NCBI GenBank assembly: GCA_035713725.1
Contig: DASTMZ010000089.1
Location: 1-13,552, forward strand
Direction of reading: 5' to 3'
Source of the DNA: DASQPR01 sp035713725
Lineage (GTDB): Bacteria; Actinomycetota; Actinomycetes; Mycobacteriales; Micromonosporaceae
DNA: 13,552 nucleotides
In this document: positions 13,521 to 13,552 of the stretch, piece after piece
Layout: each line of letters starts with the position of its first letter
Position numbering within the stretch: position 1 is the stretch's first letter
Translations under genes and position numbers: made by a program
Notes under the pieces: generated by a model
What the model was told of the DNA's origin: nothing
Database searches by the model: none
The model's input: the letters and a program-made list of their open reading frames with translations, nothing else

Positions 13521-13552
13521 AACGGAATCCCAACAGCGACCGTCTGATCAGC

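Noticed and set aside
1..13552. CRISPR arrays, tRNA or rRNA genes, insertion-sequence ends
   Set aside because: No regularly spaced repeats, cloverleaf-like sequence, rRNA stretches, transposase motifs or paired terminal repeats were seen on either strand by eye.

Overview
The window is strongly GC-rich. Its genes favour G or C in the third codon position, several start with GTG, and the protein families are typical of high-GC Gram-positive bacteria (large secreted S8 peptidases with the LFDVT...GYDD prodomain signature, MASE1-GGDEF-EAL proteins, soluble sulfite-oxidase-like enzymes). It is most probably chromosomal DNA of a soil-type actinomycete; I cannot name the genus. I see no tRNA, rRNA, CRISPR array, intact insertion sequence or replication origin.

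Layout, left to right. (1) Positions 1-253: an open frame of doubtful status that is also open at the left edge. (2) 441-3953 (+): a secreted subtilisin-family peptidase of 1170 residues, preceded by a leader hairpin and a strong ribosome binding site, and followed by a long perfect stem-loop shared with the convergent gene. (3) 4064-5254 (-): a cytoplasmic protein made of two copies of a [pterin-dehydratase-like + VOC/glyoxalase-like] unit. It is divergent from 5380-5958 (+), a RibD-C/DHFR-like reductase, and an 11-bp palindrome lies between them. (4) 5959-6300: a gene-free stretch ending in a hairpin that would pair the Shine-Dalgarno of the next gene. (5) 6301-8595 (+): a membrane-bound cyclic-di-GMP enzyme (MASE1-GGDEF-EAL), followed by an MFS exporter (8670-9968, +). 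(6) 9976-10158 (-): the decayed C-terminal tail of an FtsX-like ABC permease, antisense and jammed between the MFS gene and the next gene. (7) 10165-10800 and 10961-11437 (+): two four-helix membrane proteins of unknown function. (8) 11490-12587 (-): a sulfite-oxidase-family molybdenum enzyme without an export signal. (9) 12768-13520 (-): a NodB-type deacetylase without an obvious export signal.

How the genes relate. Most are single-gene units separated by hairpins or running in opposite directions, so this is not a pathway operon. The plausible co-transcribed pairs are the c-di-GMP enzyme with the MFS exporter (74 bp apart), the two membrane proteins (about 160 bp apart), and the deacetylase with the molybdoenzyme downstream of it (about 180 bp apart with an intervening hairpin). 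I found no convincing new multi-gene system. The items most worth a second look are the permease remnant, the internally duplicated VOC protein, the hairpin over the c-di-GMP gene's ribosome binding site, and the palindrome in the VOC/reductase divergent promoter region.
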